In this document: positions 36,754 to 45,689 of the stretch, one piece after another
How the letters are laid out: the number at the start of each line of letters is the position of its first letter
Position numbering within the stretch: position 1 is the stretch's first letter
The notes under the pieces: generated by a model
Seen by the model: the letters and a program-made list of their open reading frames with translations, nothing else
Databases searched by the model: none
Told to the model about the DNA's origin: nothing
Source: Acidovorax sp. RAC01
GTDB taxonomy: Bacteria > Pseudomonadota > Gammaproteobacteria > Burkholderiales > Burkholderiaceae_C
Assembly (NCBI RefSeq): GCF_001714725.1
Contig: NZ_CP016447.1
Span: 1,186,001-1,250,000 of the forward strand
Reading direction: 5' to 3'
Length of the DNA: 64,000 bases
Program-made: the position numbers and the translations under genes

Positions 36754-37063
36754 ACCCGCCAAACAACGCATCCAGCGCGTTGGTGATCAGGTCGGCCTGG
36801 GCCCGCAGATTGGCCACTGGGCTTTTGAGAAGAGACAGCGGCACCGCACCGATGGCGGCCGCATCGAGGATGACCGCAACGCCGTCCACCTCCAGCGCCG
36901 GATTGAGGTCCCGCAGCGGTATTGCCACACGCTCTGCGCGGCGCAGCGGAAGCACTGCGCGCGTGTGCAGTCCGCTGATGTACTCGTTCTGGACATCCAG
37001 CAGAAAGGGCGTGGTTCCACGCTGGCCCGTGTCGGGATGGGGATAAACGTCGAAACGCGCCAT
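36749..37063 (-). CDS. ccdB: CcdB-family toxin
   Basis: F-plasmid CcdB poisons DNA gyrase. This 104-residue protein keeps the fold signature: MARFDVYPHPD, PFLLDVQNEYISGL, TRAVLPLRRAE, LNPALEVDGVAVILD, AAIGAVPLSLL and the C-terminal helix DLITNALDALF. In CcdB the last three residues Trp-Gly-Ile are essential for gyrase poisoning; here they are Gly-Gly-Tyr, so toxicity may be lost or the target changed. It begins three bases after the ccdA stop. Annotating it as a toxin is from family; activity is open. Confidence 0.88.
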   Translation of the reverse strand: MARFDVYPHPDTGQRGTTPFLLDVQNEYISGLHTRAVLPLRRAERVAIPLRDLNPALEVDGVAVILDAAAIGAVPLSLLKSPVANLRAQADLITNALDALFGGY

Positions 37064-37066
37064 GGC

Positions 37067-37306
37067 TCAGAAACTGCGGTACTGGGCCAACGGCAGGCCT
37101 TCGCTTTCAATCCGAGCGTTGTAGGCCGCGATGGCCTCCTGGTTGGTGGTGTTCCAGCGCTCCCAGTAGCGGCGCTGTACTTCTGCAGCGAGCAGCTCGT
37201 CCACGGTTTGGGAAATGTTCATGCCCATGTCGCGCGCGGCCTCCAGCACCTTGCTGTTGAGCGAGAGATTGGTGGACTTCTTGGGAGCGTTGTCAAAACG
37301 GAGCAT
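37067..37306 (-). CDS. ccdA: CcdA-family antitoxin
   Basis: A 79-residue protein. The N-terminal half (KKSTNLSLNSKVLEAARDMG, then MNISQTVDELL) is a ribbon-helix-helix DNA-binding domain, and the C-terminal half (RRYWERWNTTNQEAIAAYNA, then LPLAQYRSF) matches the CcdB-neutralising tail of CcdA. GGAGG seven bases before ATG 37306 fixes the start. By analogy the antitoxin represses its own operon, with toxin as co-repressor; no operator is obvious. It follows the PIN gene by 31 bases and may share its transcript. Confidence 0.88.
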   Translation of the reverse strand: MLRFDNAPKKSTNLSLNSKVLEAARDMGMNISQTVDELLAAEVQRRYWERWNTTNQEAIAAYNARIESEGLPLAQYRSF

Positions 37307-37337
37307 CGCGGCACCTCCAGCAAAACATGCGCATATT

Positions 37338-37817
37338 TTATGCGCACACCCCATCAACATCCAGCACCACCTCCGTCGCCACATCCGCCCCCAGGTTCAC
37401 CAACCGCTTGCGCATGCAGATCACCGCCTTGTCCTTGCTCAGCAGCAGCGCCTGGTGCGCAGCCGCCAGGTCGATGAACTTCTGGTCGTCGGCGTCCTTG
37501 CACACGTAGACCACCTTGGGCGCAACGTCCACCAGCCGCACCTGTGCGTCGAATGCGGCCAGCACTTGCGCGGCGCTCACCCGGTAGTAGTCCATGCGCT
37601 CGGCGATGTGCGGGTAGGCCAGCACGCGTTCGAGCTCATCGCGCATGACCTGCGTGGCGATCCACGCCAGGCGCCCCTGGGTCAGCAGCGTGCGCAGGGG
37701 GGCGGTGCGTGGGTCGCTGAAGATGAGCAGGTCGAGCGCGACGTTGGTGTCCACCACCACCGGCCGCGCGGGCTCGCCCGCCGGGGCGGCGGCGGGCAGG
37801 CGCAGCAGCACCTTCAT
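37338..37817 (-). CDS. PIN-domain ribonuclease-like protein, possible toxin
   Basis: A 159-residue protein of the PIN family with the acidic active-site residues in PVVVDTNVALDLLIF (Asp near 23), MRDELERVLAYP (Glu), and YVCKDADDQKFIDLA (Asp-Asp). The family includes VapC-type tRNA/mRNA nucleases, but this subgroup (COG1569-like) is often found without a VapB partner, as here. Its ATG overlaps the rlmL stop by four bases, so it is probably translated with rlmL. It lies directly before ccdAB. Whether it is toxic, or works on rRNA beside the methyltransferase, cannot be told from sequence. Confidence 0.82.
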   Translation of the reverse strand: MKVLLRLPAAAPAGEPARPVVVDTNVALDLLIFSDPRTAPLRTLLTQGRLAWIATQVMRDELERVLAYPHIAERMDYYRVSAAQVLAAFDAQVRLVDVAPKVVYVCKDADDQKFIDLAAAHQALLLSKDKAVICMRKRLVNLGADVATEVVLDVDGVCA

Positions 37818-39112
37818 GGCGCGGGGGGGGCGGGTGGCGTGCCGTCGGGCCCGGCCTTGGCGGCGCGGTCGCGCACGGCGCCCTTGATGAGGTCAAAGCG
37901 GAACATGCGGCATTCGATGGGGCCGTTCCACATGGGCACGCGGCGCGATTCCTTCAGGCGCATCTTGCCGGGCAGTTTCAGGTCGGGCGTGAGCATCCAG
38001 GCCGTCCAGCCGGTGTAGTTCTTCTTCCAGTGCGAGGCTAGCTGGCTGAAGAACGCGCCGCCGTCTTCGGTCTGCGCCTCTTCGCGGCCCACGGCCATGC
38101 CCTGGGCGCGGTCGGCGGCGCGTTCGCTGGCGTTGCGGCCGGCGGCACCCGCGGCAGCAATGCGCTCGCCATAAGGCGGGTTCAGCAGCATCACGCCGGG
38201 CTCGTCGCAAGGCGGCATGCGCTGCAGGGCGTCGCCGCCGCGCAGCTGCACGGCGTCGGCCACGCCAGCGCGCTCGGCGTTGCGCTGGGCAAAGTCGACC
38301 ATGCGGAAGGCCACATCACTGCCAAAAATGGGTACGAGGCTGGTTGTGATGGCTCCTTCTGCTTCGTTTTTGATAGCAGACCACACGTGCGCCTGGAAGG
38401 GCAGCAGTTTCTCGAACGCAAAGCGCCGGATCATGCCCGCCGGGATGCGGCAGGCGATCTGTGCGGCTTCGATGGCGATGGTGCCGCTGCCGCAGCAGGG
38501 GTCGTACAGGGGCTGGGGGTGGTCGCCATGCGGGTCCCAGCCGCTGGCGGCGATCATGGCGGCGGCCAGGGTTTCCTTCAGCGGGGCATCGCCCTTGTCT
38601 TCGCGCCAGCCGCGCTTGAACAGCGGCTCGCCGCTGGTGTCGATGTAAATGGTGGCTTCGTCGGTGGTCAGGTGCAGGTGGATGCGCACGTCGGGCCACT
38701 GGGTGTTTACATCAGGGCGCACGCCGCTCTTGGCGCGAAAGCGGTCGGCCACGGCGTCTTTCACCTTCAGGCCCGCAAAGTTCAGGCTCTGCAGCGGGCT
38801 GTGCTGGGCCGTCACTTCCACCTTGAAGGTCTGGCGCGTGGTGAACCAGATTTCCCAGGCCACATCGCTGGCCGCAGCGTACAGGTCGTTCTCGGAGCGG
38901 TAGGGGCGGTGCGCCAGTTGCACCAGCACGCGCTGGGCCAGGCGGCTGTGCAGGTTCAGCAGCAGCGCGTGGCGCCACGATGCGCGCAGCAGCACCCCGC
39001 CGCGGCCCACCAGCAGGTCTTGCCCGGTCAGGCCGGTGATGCCGTGCACCTCGTCAGCCAGGAAGCTTTCGACGCCCGCAGCGCACGGAAGAAATAGTTG
39101 GAGTTGGTTCAT
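37814..39112 (-). CDS. rlmL: 23S rRNA guanine-N2 methyltransferase, RlmL-like
   Basis: A 432-residue class I methyltransferase, predicted to modify 23S rRNA (m2G2445 in E. coli RlmL). It has an N-terminal ferredoxin-like plus THUMP region (NQLQLFLPCAAGVESFLADE to about residue 150), then the SAM site YDPCCGSGTIAIEAA and the catalytic MLLNPPYGER. It corresponds to the RlmL half only; the RlmK half of E. coli RlmKL is absent, as is usual in betaproteobacteria. A repeat-derived insert (WSAIKNEAEGAITT) lies before PIFGSDV. ATG 39112 gives the normal start; an upstream in-frame ATG at 39250 does not. Confidence 0.9.
   Translation of the reverse strand: MNQLQLFLPCAAGVESFLADEVHGITGLTGQDLLVGRGGVLLRASWRHALLLNLHSRLAQRVLVQLAHRPYRSENDLYAAASDVAWEIWFTTRQTFKVEVTAQHSPLQSLNFAGLKVKDAVADRFRAKSGVRPDVNTQWPDVRIHLHLTTDEATIYIDTSGEPLFKRGWREDKGDAPLKETLAAAMIAASGWDPHGDHPQPLYDPCCGSGTIAIEAAQIACRIPAGMIRRFAFEKLLPFQAHVWSAIKNEAEGAITTSLVPIFGSDVAFRMVDFAQRNAERAGVADAVQLRGGDALQRMPPCDEPGVMLLNPPYGERIAAAGAAGRNASERAADRAQGMAVGREEAQTEDGGAFFSQLASHWKKNYTGWTAWMLTPDLKLPGKMRLKESRRVPMWNGPIECRMFRFDLIKGAVRDRAAKAGPDGTPPAPPAP
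38350..38382 (-). repeat. Dispersed palindromic element, copy 5 (partial), inside rlmL
   Basis: On the coding strand it reads TCTGCTATCAAAAACGAAGC, matching the GCTATCAAAA half of the gph and intergenic copies. Only one end is recognisable. The frame is kept. Confidence 0.5.
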
Positions 39113-39779
39113 AGCAGGGCGTGAGGATAAGCCCTGCGGGGCACTGGGCGCCCGGGCCAGGCACATGCGGGGGTTGTGGGCGGGCGGCCTGTGCTCGGCG
39201 GGCCGGTGCAGTGGCGAGGGGTCGGCTCCGGCACTGTGCGGAAGGCCCATCAGTCAAACGCTATGCCTTATATAGCATTAAAGTCATTCACAGCATGCCC
39301 CAGGGCCCCGGATGACCACCAATCGGGGGGTGGATGCCCCCTGCACAGCCGTTCCGGCCGCTGCGCGGACTGCCCGCCCAGATGCGCCGTGCCTGGCCCG
39401 TTTGCAGATCACCCAAGGCAGCCACCGCCGCTCCTCCCGCCGGTGGCACACGCTGCGTGCCATCAGCGCCGCGGCCGTTCGTTGCCCGTGCGGCGAACCC
39501 GTTCAGTTCGCGTCGTCTTCATCGTGGCTTTTGGGTCCCGGGTGCAGCAGAGGGGGGCGTAAACGGCGCAGGGACTCGCCCGGCTGTGTTTGCCGAGAGC
39601 GCAACCGGGCGCGGCAGCCTCCCCCCAAAAATCGCCCCGAATTCGCAGGGGTCGCGCGCTCGGCCTATCCGGCGGGCGCGGCCAGTCCTACAACGGCGGC
39701 GCGCCTGCTGCTCTAAGGTAAGACGCAGGCACCCGTCAGCTGCCCTGTTGTTTGACCCTTCCCGACTTGCGGAGCCCCC
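39113..39779. other. Long intergenic region between rlmL and the FPASDP protein gene
   Basis: About 670 bases with no supported gene. An AT-rich patch near 39262-39290 (CCTTATATAGCATTAAAGTC) could be a promoter. A 149-codon plus-strand frame ends on the ATG of the next gene, but its Arg/Pro/Ala-rich sequence looks like chance. Confidence 0.5.
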
Positions 39780-40067
39780 ATGACCCGAAAACCCTGGCCC
39801 TTCCCGACCGCCGCATCACACCCCAAGGCGGACCCAGCCCAGCGCCACCCGTTTGCGCCAGCCGCGCCATCGGTCGAGGTGCAAGAGGTCAGTGAACCCG
39901 CGCTCGACCACGCTGGGGAGGAAAGCTTTCCCGCGAGCGATCCGGTGTCGGTGGTGGCGACCAAGGTGGTGGCAGACAAGGCAGACAACGCGGCGGGCGA
40001 TGACAGAACGAAGGCGCAAACGACCGCCGCCCAAGCCGCTGTGCAGCGCGGCAAGCCATCCGCCTGA
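39780..40067 (+). CDS. Small acidic protein with a conserved EESFPASDP motif
   Basis: A 95-residue soluble protein, probably largely disordered, rich in Ala, Pro and Asp. It contains LDHAGEESFPASDPVSVVAT near residue 42. The (E)ESFPASDP core recurs in short uncharacterised proteins of proteobacteria, which gives some confidence that the gene is real. There is no signal peptide. Function unknown. The start ATG follows a CCCCC run with no strong ribosome site. Confidence 0.65.
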   Translation: MTRKPWPFPTAASHPKADPAQRHPFAPAAPSVEVQEVSEPALDHAGEESFPASDPVSVVATKVVADKADNAAGDDRTKAQTTAAQAAVQRGKPSA

Positions 40068-40211
40068 GCCGCGGAGCCTGCGCCGACAACGCTGCCCGCC
40101 ATGCCTGCGGCACAGGGTTCACGCACGCAAATAGGCCAGTGTCGGCCGCACCCACCCCACGCAGGTTGCGCGCGCTGCGGTCTGCGGGCCGCAGGCGCTA
40201 TCCGCGGTCGG

Positions 40212-41855
40212 TCAGCCGCAGGCTGGGGGCGCAGCCTGGTGCGCAATGCCCGACGCTGCGTAACGCGCCGATGCCGGTGCCGACACCTCGTCGCCCGGTT
40301 GCAGCTTGAAGACGCTCACGACCTGAACCATCCGGCTCGCCTCGCGGTTGAGGCTGTCGGCGGCCGCTGCAGCCTCTTCCACCAGGGCCGCGTTTTGCTG
40401 GGTGACGCTGTCAAGCTCTGCAATCGCCTGGTTGATCTGGTCGATACCGCGGGTCTGCTCGGTGGCGGTACCGCTGATCTCTTCAATGAGGCTGGCCACG
40501 CGCTTGACTTGCGCCACGATCTCCTGCATCGACGCCCCCGCCTGGCCCACCAGGCGGCTGCCCGCGTCGACCTTGGTCACACTGGCATTGATGAGGTTCT
40601 TGATTTCCTTGGCCGCCTCGGCCGAGCGGCCGGCCAGGCTGCGCACCTCGCTGGCCACCACGGCAAAGCCCCGGCCCTGCTCGCCCGCCCGTGCGGCTTC
40701 GACGGCGGCATTGAGCGCCAGGATGTTGGTCTGAAACGCGATCCCGTCGATCACGCCGATGATGTCCGAGATCTTGCGGGACGACGCCGTGATCTCTTCC
40801 ATGGTGTCCACCACCTGGCCGACCACGGTGCCGCCAGCGGCAGCCGCCGCACTGGCGGAACTGGCCATGCGGTTGGCCTCACGCGCCGTTTCGGCGTTGT
40901 TTTTCACCGCGGTGCTCAGCTCCTGCATGGAAGCGGCGGTTTCTTCCAGATTGGCGGCCTGGGTTTCCGTGCGGCGCGACAGGTCGGCGTTACCCATCGA
41001 TATCTCGCCTGCGGCGTTGTTGATCAGCTCGGCCGTTGACCGGATGTCGACAACCACACGCGAGAGGTTGCTCGTGACCGTACCCAGCGCCTCGATGACC
41101 TGGCCCGTGGCGTCTGTCGACTCGGGCCGGGGGCGCTGGCTCAGGTCGCCTTGCGCCACGGCAGCGGCCACGCGCGATGCCAGCATCAGTGGCGGAACGA
41201 TCATCTTGTACATGAGCCACGACAGCACCACGGTCGCGGCCAGCGCAATGCCAAAACCCGACAGGATGAGCGTGTTGTTGCGTGCGGCCTGCGCACGGCC
41301 CGCGGCCACGGCCTTGGCGGACTCGTCGGTCTGCTCCTTGACCAGGGCATCCAGCTCGGATTTGAGCTTGTTGTAGTGCACGTCCATGGTCGTCATGAAC
41401 GATGCGGCATTGCCGAGCATGCCGGTCTTGATGTCCAGCGCCTGCTTGGCGTTGTTGGCGTATTTGTCGAATTCGGCCTTCACCACTGTCAGGCGGGTGC
41501 GCTCGCCTTCGGACAAGTGGGGCACATCCAGCTTCTTTTGCAAGGCGCCTTTGTAGGTGTCCAGCCTTGCCGCAATGCTCTTGTCGAGCGCGGTGATCTT
41601 GTCTTCCTTGTAGCCGGCCCCTTCCCAGGCCAGGCTCTGGTTGACCAGTGCGTGCACGGCGGTGACCTGCTCGGACAGCGCGGCGACCGCGACGATGCTG
41701 GGAACCCTCTCGTCCCCCAGGGTGACCAGCGCGGCGCTCAGCCGCTGGTTGGCCACGATTCCGGTCAGTCCGACCAGCACCAGGCAGATGATCGCAAATG
41801 CGGGGGCTACGGCCATCTTGGTGGCCACGGCCGTGTTTCGAATCCAGTTGAACAT
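40212..41855 (-). CDS. Methyl-accepting chemotaxis protein
   Basis: A 547-residue chemoreceptor: TM1 at about 13-35, a helical periplasmic domain of around 155 residues ([19 protein letters not shown]), TM2 near 194-216, HAMP ([13 protein letters not shown]), and a signalling domain with the invariant [21 protein letters not shown] block. The tail, rich in Ala, lacks a CheR-tethering pentapeptide. A gene for a separate periplasmic Cache protein lies 119 bases upstream on the same strand and is probably co-transcribed, suggesting indirect sensing through a binding protein. Confidence 0.95.
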   Translation of the reverse strand: MFNWIRNTAVATKMAVAPAFAIICLVLVGLTGIVANQRLSAALVTLGDERVPSIVAVAALSEQVTAVHALVNQSLAWEGAGYKEDKITALDKSIAARLDTYKGALQKKLDVPHLSEGERTRLTVVKAEFDKYANNAKQALDIKTGMLGNAASFMTTMDVHYNKLKSELDALVKEQTDESAKAVAAGRAQAARNNTLILSGFGIALAATVVLSWLMYKMIVPPLMLASRVAAAVAQGDLSQRPRPESTDATGQVIEALGTVTSNLSRVVVDIRSTAELINNAAGEISMGNADLSRRTETQAANLEETAASMQELSTAVKNNAETAREANRMASSASAAAAAGGTVVGQVVDTMEEITASSRKISDIIGVIDGIAFQTNILALNAAVEAARAGEQGRGFAVVASEVRSLAGRSAEAAKEIKNLINASVTKVDAGSRLVGQAGASMQEIVAQVKRVASLIEEISGTATEQTRGIDQINQAIAELDSVTQQNAALVEEAAAAADSLNREASRMVQVVSVFKLQPGDEVSAPASARYAASGIAHQAAPPACG

Positions 41856-41974
41856 TTGCTGCTCCTACCCGTCATGAAAGGCGCTGGCGCCGGGAGGCAG
41901 GGCAGGCATCTGCCTGATCTGCCCGCCAGCGCTGGCGCTCGCTCCTGGCTGCGCCAAGGCCGGCAACATCCAGA

Positions 41975-42442
41975 TCAGCGATAGACGCCCACGCCAATGA
42001 AACCGTCAAAGTTGGTCATCTTGCGGGTGTAGGAGATCTTGCTTTCGATCTTCTTGGACTGGGGGTGTGGCCAGTCGTATTCCACCCAGCCACCGCCCTT
42101 TTGGGCTGTGTCGCGCAGTTCACGGATCAGCGGCTTGCCGTTGGGGTCTTTCAGGTCGATCAGGTTCTTGCCCACCAGCTTGTCGTTGGCGCCGTGGGCC
42201 ATGTTCACGCCTTCAGAGTTGTAGGCAAAGACGTACAAATCCTTCTTTTGCCAGGCCTTGTTTTCCTTGTTGGTGAAGTCCTTGAACGCCTGGTCCGGGC
42301 CGACCTTCTTCACATGCTCGACGGCGGCGTCCACCATGGCCTTGGCTTCGTCGCGGGTTCCGTTTTCCTGGGCCCAGGCATTGACGGACAAGAGACCAAA
42401 AACTGCTGCGGTCACAAGGATGCGGCGGTTAAAGAATGACAT
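41975..42442 (-). CDS. Periplasmic single-Cache-domain protein
   Basis: A 155-residue protein with a signal peptide (MSFFNRRILVTAAVFGLLSVNAWAQ) and one small-Cache domain: DEAKAMVDAAVEHVKKVG, LYVFAYNSEGVNMAHGAN, NLIDLKDPNGKPLIREL and the closing FDGFIGVGVY. Such domains bind small carboxylates and normally form the outer part of a chemoreceptor or kinase; here it is a free periplasmic protein. AAGGAAA precedes ATG 42442. Its position before a chemoreceptor gene makes that receptor the likely partner. Confidence 0.88.
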   Translation of the reverse strand: MSFFNRRILVTAAVFGLLSVNAWAQENGTRDEAKAMVDAAVEHVKKVGPDQAFKDFTNKENKAWQKKDLYVFAYNSEGVNMAHGANDKLVGKNLIDLKDPNGKPLIRELRDTAQKGGGWVEYDWPHPQSKKIESKISYTRKMTNFDGFIGVGVYR

Positions 42443-42718
42443 TTCGGTTTCCTTTCAGATAAAGCCGGGTTGAAGAGGAGGATGTTTGTTGCATTTTGTG
42501 ACATCCTTAAACCCTGCGGCCATCGTAGGCCTGTGGTCTGGCTGGTTACACCGAGGAAACCCTGAACCGCGCGCCTGCCGTCAGGTCTGATTCAGCTTGG
42601 TCTGGCGACCCGGCGACAGCCACGGCGTCCGTGAGATCAACGGCACAGCACCCGCCTGGCCTCACTGCGTGCACCGCGCCTGCGCGGGGCCACTGCAGGA
42701 AGTCCGTACCATGCGTGC

Positions 42719-43171
42719 ATGCCTCGCATCCTTTTCGACCTTCCGACGCACTTCGCGTTCTCCACGGAGCTGCAGATCTACATCAGCCACGTCAACCAGG
42801 GCGGCCATCTCGACAATGCACAGCTCCTGACGCTGGTGTCGGAAGCCCGTGTCCGGTTCTTCCAGTCGCTCGGCTACTCCGAGGCCGATGTGGGCGATCT
42901 GTCCATCGTGGTGGGCGACATCGTGGCGCAATACAAGTCCGAGGGGTTTCATGGCGAAACCATGCGGGTCGAAATGACGGCGCGCGATTTCAACCGTTAC
43001 GGTTTTGACCTGGTCTACCGCATGACCGAAACCTCAACGCAGCGTGAAGTGGCGCGGGGAAAAATCGGCATCGTCTTCATCGGCAAGCACACACGCAAGG
43101 TCGCACCGGTGCCGGGCGCCATCCTGCGTCGCCTGGGTGCCGGCGACGCACCGCCATCCGCGCAGGCCTGA
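42719..43171 (+). CDS. Hotdog-fold thioesterase (4HBT-like)
   Basis: A 150-residue protein with the hotdog thioesterase pattern: ISHVNQGGHLDNAQLLTLVSEAR, where the DNA motif corresponds to the D-x-M/N-x-H region of YbgC-type enzymes, followed by VVGDIVAQYKSEGFHGETMRVEMTARDF and the late IVFIGKHTRKVAPVP. It likely hydrolyses an acyl-CoA, but the substrate cannot be stated. The gene is convergent with rpoN and stands alone. ATG 42719 is used; an upstream ATG at 42712 is out of frame. Confidence 0.85.
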   Translation: MPRILFDLPTHFAFSTELQIYISHVNQGGHLDNAQLLTLVSEARVRFFQSLGYSEADVGDLSIVVGDIVAQYKSEGFHGETMRVEMTARDFNRYGFDLVYRMTETSTQREVARGKIGIVFIGKHTRKVAPVPGAILRRLGAGDAPPSAQA

Positions 43172-43196
43172 ACCTGCCGCACCGGCGACCGCCGGG

Positions 43197-44807
43197 CTAG
43201 AGCGTCTTGCGCAGGTTGGCCGGCGCAATCTTGAGGGCTTCGCGGTATTTGGCCACGGTGCGCCGGGCGCATTCGATGCCCTGCTCCTTGAGCATCTCGG
43301 CGATCTGGCTGTCGGACAGCGGCTTGGCCGCATTTTCGGCGGCGACAAACTGCTTGATGAGCGCGCGCACCGCCGTGCTCGACGCATTGCCGCCGGTTTC
43401 GGTGCCCAGCCCCGAGCCAAAGAAATACTTGAGCTCGTAGGTACCAATGGGCGTGGCCATGTACTTGGCCGTGGTCACGCGGCTGATGGTGGATTCGTGC
43501 AGGCCCAGTTCGTCGGCAATGTCGCGCAGCACCAGCGGCCGCATGGCCAGCTCGCCGTGGGTGAAGAAGCTCTTTTGCCGCTCGACGATGGCGCGCGAGA
43601 CGCGCAGGATGGTGTCAAACCGCTGCTGGATGTTCTTGATGAACCAGCGCGCCTCCTGCAGGCGCTGCTGCATGCCCTGGTGGCCCTCGCCGCCCTTGTG
43701 GCCGCGCAGGGCGCCTGCGTAAATGTCGTGCACGCGCAGGCGGGGCATCACGTCGGGGTTGAGCTGCACGATGAAGTTCTGCTGCGTGTCGCGGCCCCTT
43801 TGCGCGCCTTCGCGGCCCGCCTTGCGCACGATCACGTCAGGAATGATGATGTTGCGCTCCACGTCGGCAAAGCGGCGCCCCGGGCGTGGCTCCAGCCGGG
43901 CAATCAGCGCCATGGCGGCGCGCGTGCGCTCTTCGCCGCTGGCACCGCCCTCGCTGCACAGCACCGTCAGGCGGCGCACGTCGCGCTTGGCCAGCATCTC
44001 CAGCGGCTGCTGACAGATGCGCAGCGCGGTCTGCACGGTGGCGGCATCGGCGGGGCCGTCTTCGTCGGCGGCCATGGCCTGCAGTTGCAGGGTCAGGCAT
44101 TCGGCCAGGCCGCGGGCGCCCACACCCACGGGTTCCAGGCTCTGCAGCAGGCGCTGCGCCACGGTGAAGCGGTGCACCAGCTCCTCGATCTGCTCCAGGT
44201 CGTCCGGGCCGGCGAGCGTGATGGCCAGCTCCTCCAGCGACTCTTCCAGGTAACCGTCGTCGTTCAGCGATTCGATCAGGAAGCGCAGGGCGGCACAGTC
44301 CACCTCGGACAAGCGCAATCCCAGGGCCTGCCGGTGCAGAAATGCAGTGAGTGATTCGTGCGAGCGGGCCAGCTCGGTGGCATCGGCCTCATCGCCCTCG
44401 CTATCGTTGCGCGTGCGCGGCGGTGCGTCGCCGCCCCACTCGGCATCGTTGGGCGCCATCTCCACGGTGCCGTCGCCGCTCCAGTCGGGCTCGTCGCCCG
44501 CGCCCGAGGGTGTTTCGGACTCATTTTGGCCTTCAGGGCTTGTTGCAGTAGTGCTTGATGCTCCTGAAAATATAGCGTCATCCGCACTGTAGTCGTCCGC
44601 CTGCGGCGGTGCGTCCGCGGCATCGAGGCCGAATTCCTCGCGCGGGGCTTCCTCGGCCGTGCGCTCCAGGAACGGGTTCTCGTCGAGCATCTGCTCGACT
44701 TCCTGCGATAGCTCCAGCGTGGACAGTTGCAGCAGCCGGATGGACTGCTGCAGCTGCGGCGTGAGCGCAAGGTGCTGCGATACGCGCAGCGACAGGCCGG
44801 GCTTCAT
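43197..44807 (-). CDS. rpoN: RNA polymerase sigma-54 factor
   Basis: RpoN directs polymerase to -24/-12 promoters opened by AAA+ activators. The 536-residue protein has region I (LSLRVSQHLALTPQLQQSIR, then LLQLSTLELSQEVEQML), an acidic region II of about 100 residues, the core-binding region, HTH (DIADELGLHESTISRVTTAKY) and the RpoN box ARRTVAKYRE near the C-terminus. A copy of the dispersed repeat encodes SGASSTTATSPEGQNE in the acidic linker. lptB and lptA lie upstream on the same strand, the usual lptA-lptB-rpoN order. Confidence 0.97.
   Translation of the reverse strand: MKPGLSLRVSQHLALTPQLQQSIRLLQLSTLELSQEVEQMLDENPFLERTAEEAPREEFGLDAADAPPQADDYSADDAIFSGASSTTATSPEGQNESETPSGAGDEPDWSGDGTVEMAPNDAEWGGDAPPRTRNDSEGDEADATELARSHESLTAFLHRQALGLRLSEVDCAALRFLIESLNDDGYLEESLEELAITLAGPDDLEQIEELVHRFTVAQRLLQSLEPVGVGARGLAECLTLQLQAMAADEDGPADAATVQTALRICQQPLEMLAKRDVRRLTVLCSEGGASGEERTRAAMALIARLEPRPGRRFADVERNIIIPDVIVRKAGREGAQRGRDTQQNFIVQLNPDVMPRLRVHDIYAGALRGHKGGEGHQGMQQRLQEARWFIKNIQQRFDTILRVSRAIVERQKSFFTHGELAMRPLVLRDIADELGLHESTISRVTTAKYMATPIGTYELKYFFGSGLGTETGGNASSTAVRALIKQFVAAENAAKPLSDSQIAEMLKEQGIECARRTVAKYREALKIAPANLRKTL
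44521..44580 (-). repeat. Dispersed palindromic element, copy 6, inside rpoN
   Basis: On the coding strand it runs GCTATATTTTCAGGAGCATC, then AAGCACTACTGCAACAAGCC and CTGAAGGCCAAAATGA, which is close to full length when set against the copies in pncC and at 57131-57192. It lies in the acidic linker and keeps frame. Confidence 0.7.
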
Positions 44808-44906
44808 GCGGGGCCCGCCTTCACGCAGCCCTTCAGGCCGGCTTCAGGCCTGCAGGGAGAGGGCAACAGCAAGGGAACATGCGGGCGCATCCGGTGCTTC
44901 ATGCCG

Positions 44907-45689
44907 TCACATGCGGAAGTGCTCGCCCAGGTACACACGGCGTACCTCGGCGTTGTCGACGATCTCGGACGGGGTGCCCTGGGCCAGCACCCGGCCGTCG
45001 CTGATGATGAAGGCGTGGTCGCAGATGCCCAGGGTTTCGCGCACGTTGTGGTCGGTGATGAGCACGCCAATGCCGCGGGCCTTGAGGAAGCCGATGATGC
45101 GCTGGATCTCGATCACGGCGATGGGGTCGATGCCGGCAAACGGCTCATCCAGCAGGATGAAGCGCGGCTGCGTGGCCAGGGCACGGGCAATCTCGACCCG
45201 GCGCCGTTCGCCGCCCGACAGCGCCATGGCGGGCGAGGCGCGCAGGTGCTCCACGCGCAGCTCCTGCAGCAGGGCGGTCAGGCGCTCTTCGATGACCGCG
45301 CGCGGCAGGGGCTTGTCGTCATCGCCGCGCTGCAGTTCCAGCACGGCCCGCACGTTTTCCTCGACCGACAGCTTGCGGAAGATGGAGGCCTCTTGCGGCA
45401 GGTACGACAGCCCCAGGCGCGAGCGCCGGTGGATGGGCATGTGCGCCACCGACTGCCCGTCGATGCGGATGTCGCCGCCATCGCTGCGCACCAGCCCGAC
45501 GATCATGTAGAACGAGGTGGTCTTGCCCGCGCCGTTGGGCCCGAGCAGGCCCACGACCTCGCCCTTTTGCACGACCAGTGAGACGTCCTTGACGACCTTG
45601 CGACTGCCGTACGACTTGGCCAGGTGGCTGACCTCCAGCCGGCTGCCGGCCGGATCTGCCGCGCCGGTCTGCATGGGCTGCGCGCTCAC
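44907..45689 (-). CDS. lptB: Lipopolysaccharide export ABC transporter ATP-binding protein
   Basis: LptB powers extraction of LPS from the inner membrane with LptFG. The 260-residue ATPase has Walker [10 protein letters not shown], the LptB-type Q-loop region [16 protein letters not shown], signature [15 protein letters not shown], and Walker [14 protein letters not shown], then DHNVRETL. The start is GTG at 45689, overlapping the lptA stop by four bases (GTGA), so the two are coupled. Length is slightly above typical because of a 17-residue N-terminal extension. Confidence 0.96.
   Translation of the reverse strand: MSAQPMQTGAADPAGSRLEVSHLAKSYGSRKVVKDVSLVVQKGEVVGLLGPNGAGKTTSFYMIVGLVRSDGGDIRIDGQSVAHMPIHRRSRLGLSYLPQEASIFRKLSVEENVRAVLELQRGDDDKPLPRAVIEERLTALLQELRVEHLRASPAMALSGGERRRVEIARALATQPRFILLDEPFAGIDPIAVIEIQRIIGFLKARGIGVLITDHNVRETLGICDHAFIISDGRVLAQGTPSEIVDNAEVRRVYLGEHFRM

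Noticed and set aside
39334..39783. Plus-strand frame of 149 codons ending on the ATG of the FPASDP gene
   Set aside because: The ATGA overlap looks attractive, but the product is Arg/Pro/Ala-rich, has no family features and no ribosome site.
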